Part shown: positions 60,755 through 64,000 of the stretch, in pieces
How the letters are laid out: every line of letters starts with the position of its first letter
How positions within the stretch are numbered: the stretch's first letter is position 1
Source: DATLXU01 sp035575515
GTDB taxonomy: Bacteria; Acidobacteriota; Blastocatellia; UBA7656
Assembly (NCBI GenBank): GCA_035575515.1
Contig: DATLXU010000077.1
Location: 1 to 64,000 of the forward strand
Length of the DNA stretch: 64,000 nt
Direction of reading: 5' to 3'
Translations under genes and position numbers: made by a program
The notes under the pieces: model-generated
Told to the model about the DNA's origin: nothing
The model's input: the letters and a program-made list of their open reading frames with translations, nothing else
Database searches by the model: none

Positions 60755-61606
60755 CTAACGAAGCGGCCTTGTCGCCGCGACGATTATCGCCCGAGCCGGA
60801 AAGCTGATCCCGTCGCCAGTGAAGTAGGGAAAGGCTGCTTGCTTGACATCTTCGGCAACTGCTGCGAGATGGTCTGACGAAAGCCGCGCGGCTTTCTCTC
60901 TGAGCGTGTCACTCAACTCCAGTCGCACGGGCCAAAAATCTTCGGGCCTGAGACTCGCATCAATTTTAAACTCAAACGCGCGCTCGCTTACGTCAATCGC
61001 TCCGGCCTCTTCAACCACGCGCGCGAGCTTGCCCGGCTCTGCGAATCGAAACGCGCCCGGCGCGTCTGGGTCTTCGGGCGGAGACTCGATGTAGCGCGAG
61101 ATTATATCGCTTACGAGATAAAAGAATGGATTCATCTCTTTCTTTGCCCAGACGGCAAGCGCAATTCGTCCTTCCGGTTTCAGCACTCGCAGTATATCTC
61201 GAATCGCGCCGCGCGGGTCGGGGAAGAACATCACGCCGAGCCTGCTCACAGCCCGATCGAATGATCCATTGTCGAATGGCAGGGAGCCTGCGAGAGCCTG
61301 TTGAAACTTGATATTTGAAAGGCCGCGCCGCGCAGCTTCGCGTTCAGCGACATCGAGCATCTCACTTACAGCGTCCGTGCAGATGACGTAGCCCGTCGCC
61401 CCGACACGCTCTGCTATAGCAAGCGAAGGCTCGCCCGTGCCGCCTGCGATGTCAATAACCGATTGACCTTCCCCGATTGCCGCTGCTTCAATGAGCGCGC
61501 GTGTGAGCGGCGCGAGCATCTCGCGGATTATTCCTGAGTGTTTATCCCAGTACCGGGCAGATTCTTTCCATAGTCTGATTACGTCGTCGAAATTGTTAAC
61601 AGGCAT
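60755..61606 (-). CDS. Class I SAM-dependent methyltransferase (UbiE-like)
   Basis: A 283-aa Rossmann methyltransferase. Motif I is VIDIAGGTGEPSLAIAE, the acidic ribose-binding residue is in CTDAVSEML, and FDRAVSRLGVMFFPDP and LKPEGRIALAVW are motifs II-III. Methyl acceptor unknown; the best general match is to UbiE/COQ5-type enzymes. It is convergent with the kinase pair and follows the terminator at 61660, so it has its own promoter. Confidence 0.85.
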   Translation of the reverse strand: MPVNNFDDVIRLWKESARYWDKHSGIIREMLAPLTRALIEAAAIGEGQSVIDIAGGTGEPSLAIAERVGATGYVICTDAVSEMLDVAEREAARRGLSNIKFQQALAGSLPFDNGSFDRAVSRLGVMFFPDPRGAIRDILRVLKPEGRIALAVWAKKEMNPFFYLVSDIISRYIESPPEDPDAPGAFRFAEPGKLARVVEEAGAIDVSERAFEFKIDASLRPEDFWPVRLELSDTLREKAARLSSDHLAAVAEDVKQAAFPYFTGDGISFPARAIIVAATRPLR

Positions 61607-61654
61607 AGCGTGATTATAAACCAGCGCGAGAAGGAATCGAGCATAACCTGAAAC

Positions 61655-61698
61655 AAAAAGCCCGTCTCAAGACTCCCCCCAGATACCTTGAGACGGGC
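61655..61698 (-). terminator. Strong rho-independent terminator after the lipoprotein gene
   Basis: GCCCGTCTCAAG (61660-61671) and its exact complement (61687-61698) form a 12-bp stem with a 15-base loop. On the minus strand the stem is followed by TTTTTG. It is about 50 bases past the lipoprotein stop. Confidence 0.9.
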
Positions 61699-61746
61699 GC
61701 GCCTCGCAAGGTTATCAAACAGACGCGAGGCAGGAACTCGATTTCG

Positions 61747-62271
61747 TCATTTGATTTTATCGCCGAGTTTCTTCACAGCCTTTCCGGTCTTCTTAGCGGC
61801 TTTGCCAGTCGCTTCAGCCGCATCCGCAGCAACGTCTTTTGCTTCCGAAGCCGCTTGCTTTGCGCCCTCACCGACTTTGCCCGCAACGTCTTCGGCCTTA
61901 TCGCCGACCGTAGCGCCTGCGCCTTTGGCCGCGCCCGCCGCTGCTTTCAGTTCATCTGCGGTCGCGTCCATCGCGCGGTCAATAATATCGGGGTCTTTAA
62001 CCTCGACGGGTTGCGGGTTGTCGCGGTATTCAACAAGCACAACGCGATTGCCGTTCGGGCGCGTCACGCGCGTCACCTTAGCAATATCGCCCGACGGAAA
62101 TGCTCTTACTTCGGTCTTGTATCCTTCTTTTTCATCAAGCGTGACGGTCGAGTTGTCGGCCTTCACTTGAGCCTGATTGGTGTTGCTTTGCTGGCTGCTG
62201 CCTTTGCACCCGAACGTTGCTGCCGCGAGCGCGAGCATTGCAATCAACAACGTGAGCTTCGTCATTCTCAT
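61747..62271 (-). CDS. Lipoprotein with Ala/Lys-rich amphipathic tail
   Basis: A 174-aa protein with a lipoprotein signal ending AAATFGC (lipidated Cys about 20), a small central beta domain (VTRPNGNRVVLVEYRDNPQPVE) and a C-terminal half built of repeating Ala/Lys/Asp helices (KAEDVAGKVGEGAKQAASE) like late-embryogenesis or YtxH-type proteins. GGAGG stands about 9 bases before the ATG at 62271. Function unknown; such tails can stabilise proteins or membranes under desiccation, which is conjecture. Confidence 0.75.
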   Translation of the reverse strand: MRMTKLTLLIAMLALAAATFGCKGSSQQSNTNQAQVKADNSTVTLDEKEGYKTEVRAFPSGDIAKVTRVTRPNGNRVVLVEYRDNPQPVEVKDPDIIDRAMDATADELKAAAGAAKGAGATVGDKAEDVAGKVGEGAKQAASEAKDVAADAAEATGKAAKKTGKAVKKLGDKIK

Positions 62272-62366
62272 AATATCTTTCCTCCGGCCATGAATTAACA
62301 TGGCAGGAACGAAATCAACAATAGCAATGCATGTGCCAGCGCTTCTACGTCGCGCGATCAACTTCT

Positions 62367-62840
62367 CTACCTTCCTCGACGCAGATGGTCAATCGAATAG
62401 CCGTTGTACTCCGACAACCACAACAGTATGAAAAATATCAACGCGTAAGAGAGATTGTGCGCCGTCGTTGCCGGGTCGCCTTTCCACATAGTGCCAAAGG
62501 TGAGCGCCATCATCAGCAGGCTTCCAATAATCAATCCGAAGACATTGAACAGACCAAGCAACAACAACCCGCCGACCAGCACTTCGATGAAAGGCAGCGC
62601 GTAGCCAAACGCCCCGACCAGAACCGCAGGCAGCTTGCCCGTGAACTGCTGCTGCAACCCGGCAGCAAACATGCCTACGCCCATCAGGAATTTCCCGATG
62701 CCTGTAGCCAGAAAGACCAAGCCCATCGTGACACGCAGCAGCGCATAGGCCGCCTTGCGGTAGATCGGATGCCCGACTTTGATCTCTCTTTCTCTCGGCG
62801 CATCGTAGGCTGTGTTTGTAAACTCCCTGTGACTAATCAT
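62367..62840 (-). CDS. DoxX-family membrane protein
   Basis: A 157-aa integral membrane protein with four helices (about 28-50, 72-95, 98-115, 128-148) and the DoxX pattern LLRVTMGLVFLATGIGKF. AAGGAGG precedes the ATG. The family is associated with thiosulfate:quinone oxidoreductase or redox stress complexes, but most members are uncharacterised. It follows the YceI gene by 28 bp in the same direction and may be expressed with it. Confidence 0.85.
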   Translation of the reverse strand: MISHREFTNTAYDAPREREIKVGHPIYRKAAYALLRVTMGLVFLATGIGKFLMGVGMFAAGLQQQFTGKLPAVLVGAFGYALPFIEVLVGGLLLLGLFNVFGLIIGSLLMMALTFGTMWKGDPATTAHNLSYALIFFILLWLSEYNGYSIDHLRRGR

Positions 62841-62868
62841 TGCTTTAACCTCCTTGCTCGGTATGAAT

Positions 62869-63522
62869 TCAATATCGGTTTGCTACGATGTCGAACGTGA
62901 ACTTAACTTTGTTCCTCACGCGAATCGTGCCAGCTTTGATCGAATGAGTCTTGACGTTGTAATCACTGCGATTGACGGAAAACTCTCCGCTCGCGTGAAG
63001 CGTGTCGCCGTTGAGCATAACGCGCGCGGGAATCGTTATATGGCGCGTGACTCCGTGCAGTGTAAGGTCGCCGCCGATTTCGGCTTCAAACTGGTTTTCG
63101 GTCATCTTCTTCGCTTTAACGTCTGTGCTTTTGAAAACTATGTCGGGATACTTGTCGGCTTCGAGCACTTCCTTGCGCGCACCGTTGTTAATAATCTGTT
63201 TCTGCTGCTCGGTGAAATTCCTGCCCGTCTCTTCTAGAGATGCGGCTTTGACCGTCATTTGAAGCGATGCAGGCGTGAGCGTTCCCGCAGTGGCTTCAGC
63301 TTCTCCTGAAAAATCACGGATGGCGAAATGATGATCGTGCCCAAGAAACCACAAAATCCCGCCCGAAAACGCCTCGACCATAAAGCGGCTTTCGGTCGGA
63401 TTGATCCTGTAACGCGCGGGCGCGGGCTTTCTTTCGCCAAGCCTTGCAACAGAGCGGGTTTGGCCGAATGTGCCTGTAGCAAGTGCGATTATCAAAATGA
63501 AAATTGGAAGCGCGAATTTCAT
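62869..63522 (-). CDS. Exported YceI-family lipocalin-like protein
   Basis: A 217-aa periplasmic protein with a signal peptide (about 1-21) and a YceI beta-barrel: YRINPTESRFMVEAFSGG, FLGHDHHFAIRDFSGE and GDLTLHGVTRHITIPA. Family members bind isoprenoids such as polyprenyl pyrophosphate or ubiquinone. GAGGGG precedes the ATG at 63522. It pairs with the DoxX gene downstream, a combination seen with respiratory or stress functions. Confidence 0.88.
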   Translation of the reverse strand: MKFALPIFILIIALATGTFGQTRSVARLGERKPAPARYRINPTESRFMVEAFSGGILWFLGHDHHFAIRDFSGEAEATAGTLTPASLQMTVKAASLEETGRNFTEQQKQIINNGARKEVLEADKYPDIVFKSTDVKAKKMTENQFEAEIGGDLTLHGVTRHITIPARVMLNGDTLHASGEFSVNRSDYNVKTHSIKAGTIRVRNKVKFTFDIVANRY

Positions 63523-63795
63523 CTTTAGCCCCTCGACACACATCAATCTTCGCCCTTCAACTTTTGCGATGGGACAGCAAGCGTCTTATATAATCAGAGC
63601 AGGCAAATCCCTCAAAAAATACACCGCTCAATCAATCAATAATTGGCAATAGCGATGCCATAGCTGGAATACAAAATACAGCAGAGTATTTTTGCGGCGG
63701 GCGGTCATTCGGTTGTCAGAGGCGGCAGCAAGAGGTTTGATTACCGGGCTGTGAGTACGAATTTGCAACAGCGCGTATCGGACAAAGACATTAAT

Positions 63796-64000
63796 TCAGG
63801 CTTCAGCGTGTTCGTACTTTTTGAAGACGAGCGCAGAGTTCTTCGAGCCGAAGGCGATGCAGTTGCACAGCGCGGCATCAATGCGAGCTTCTCGTCCTGT
63901 GTTCGGAACATAATCGAGGTCGCATTCGGGATCGCTTGTCTCAATGTTGATCGTTGGCGGGGCGTAATTGTGCTTCATCGCCATAAGCGTGGCGACAACG
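63796..64000 (-). CDS. Beta-ketoacyl-ACP synthase (3' end only)
   Basis: The C-terminal 67 residues of a thiolase-fold condensing enzyme; the gene continues beyond the window. TLMAMKHNYAPPTINIE and DPECDLDYVPNTGREA match FabF-type synthases. The final loop usually reading FGFGGxN is changed to AFGSKNSALVFKKYE, so this may be a variant KAS or chain-length-factor-like protein. The stop is at 63796. Confidence 0.8.
   Translation of the reverse strand, partial: VVATLMAMKHNYAPPTINIETSDPECDLDYVPNTGREARIDAALCNCIAFGSKNSALVFKKYEHAEA

Overview
The window looks like a chromosomal segment of a diderm (LPS-bearing) bacterium of the Acidobacteriota, probably class Blastocatellia. That assignment is inferred from gene types. 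There is a carboxypeptidase-regulatory/TonB receptor of the Oar type, a VWFA-related protein of the acidobacterial kind, a DUF2934 protein, an exported DUF151 gene, a subtilase with an octapeptide repeat tract, and a one-chain LptF-LptG permease. No rRNA, tRNA, CRISPR array, IS element or prophage is visible.

Layout. 0.1-9.2 kb: an apparent peptide / D-amino-acid salvage cluster. A TonB receptor, serine hydrolase and M19 dipeptidase-like protein are divergent from an N-succinylamino acid racemase/OSBS-family enzyme and an RpiR-type regulator, with twin direct repeats in the shared promoter region. 9.2-10.4 kb: a scar region holding a hicBA toxin-antitoxin pair between 38-bp direct repeats, next to a frameshifted DUF151 gene fused to a histidine-kinase 3' remnant. 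10.4-20.3 kb: a hybrid kinase, the LptFG fusion, a subtilase with a following 42-aa ORF, and a VWA protein. 20.3-25.9 kb: glycine cleavage operon gcvT-gcvH-gcvPA-small membrane gene-gcvPB-DUF2934. 26.1-27.9 kb: an ABC exporter. 27.9-32.2 kb: the lipid A operon lpxD-fabZ-lpxA-(ornithine cyclodeaminase homologue)-lpxI. 33.0-37.4 kb: bamA with two ompH/skp genes. 37.8-43.9 kb: lysS-lolC/E-lolD-clpC. 44.2-50.0 kb: M48 protease, heptose adenylyltransferase, a TPR protein and selB. 50.0-60.5 kb: signalling genes (two single REC proteins, two large hybrid kinases) plus a cyclase and a SIS sugar isomerase. 60.7-64 kb: methyltransferase, lipoprotein, DoxX, YceI and the 3' end of a beta-ketoacyl synthase. 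Envelope biogenesis is the dominant theme (lpx, lpt, lol, bam, skp, heptose, arabinose-5-phosphate type isomerase).

The most unusual feature is a dense family of intergenic hairpin islands. Their arms are short runs of 7-base words (AGTAGGC, GAGTTCC, CAGTGGT, GGATTTT, CTAACAT and others; one island uses 8-base words). About fifteen occur in 64 kb. They usually abut or overlap stop codons, and one lies in frame inside selB. They resemble the heptanucleotide STRR repeats known from filamentous cyanobacteria. Other points of interest are an M19 protein lacking metal ligands, a REC domain with Glu at the phosphorylation site, and an HPt domain with Val in place of its histidine.
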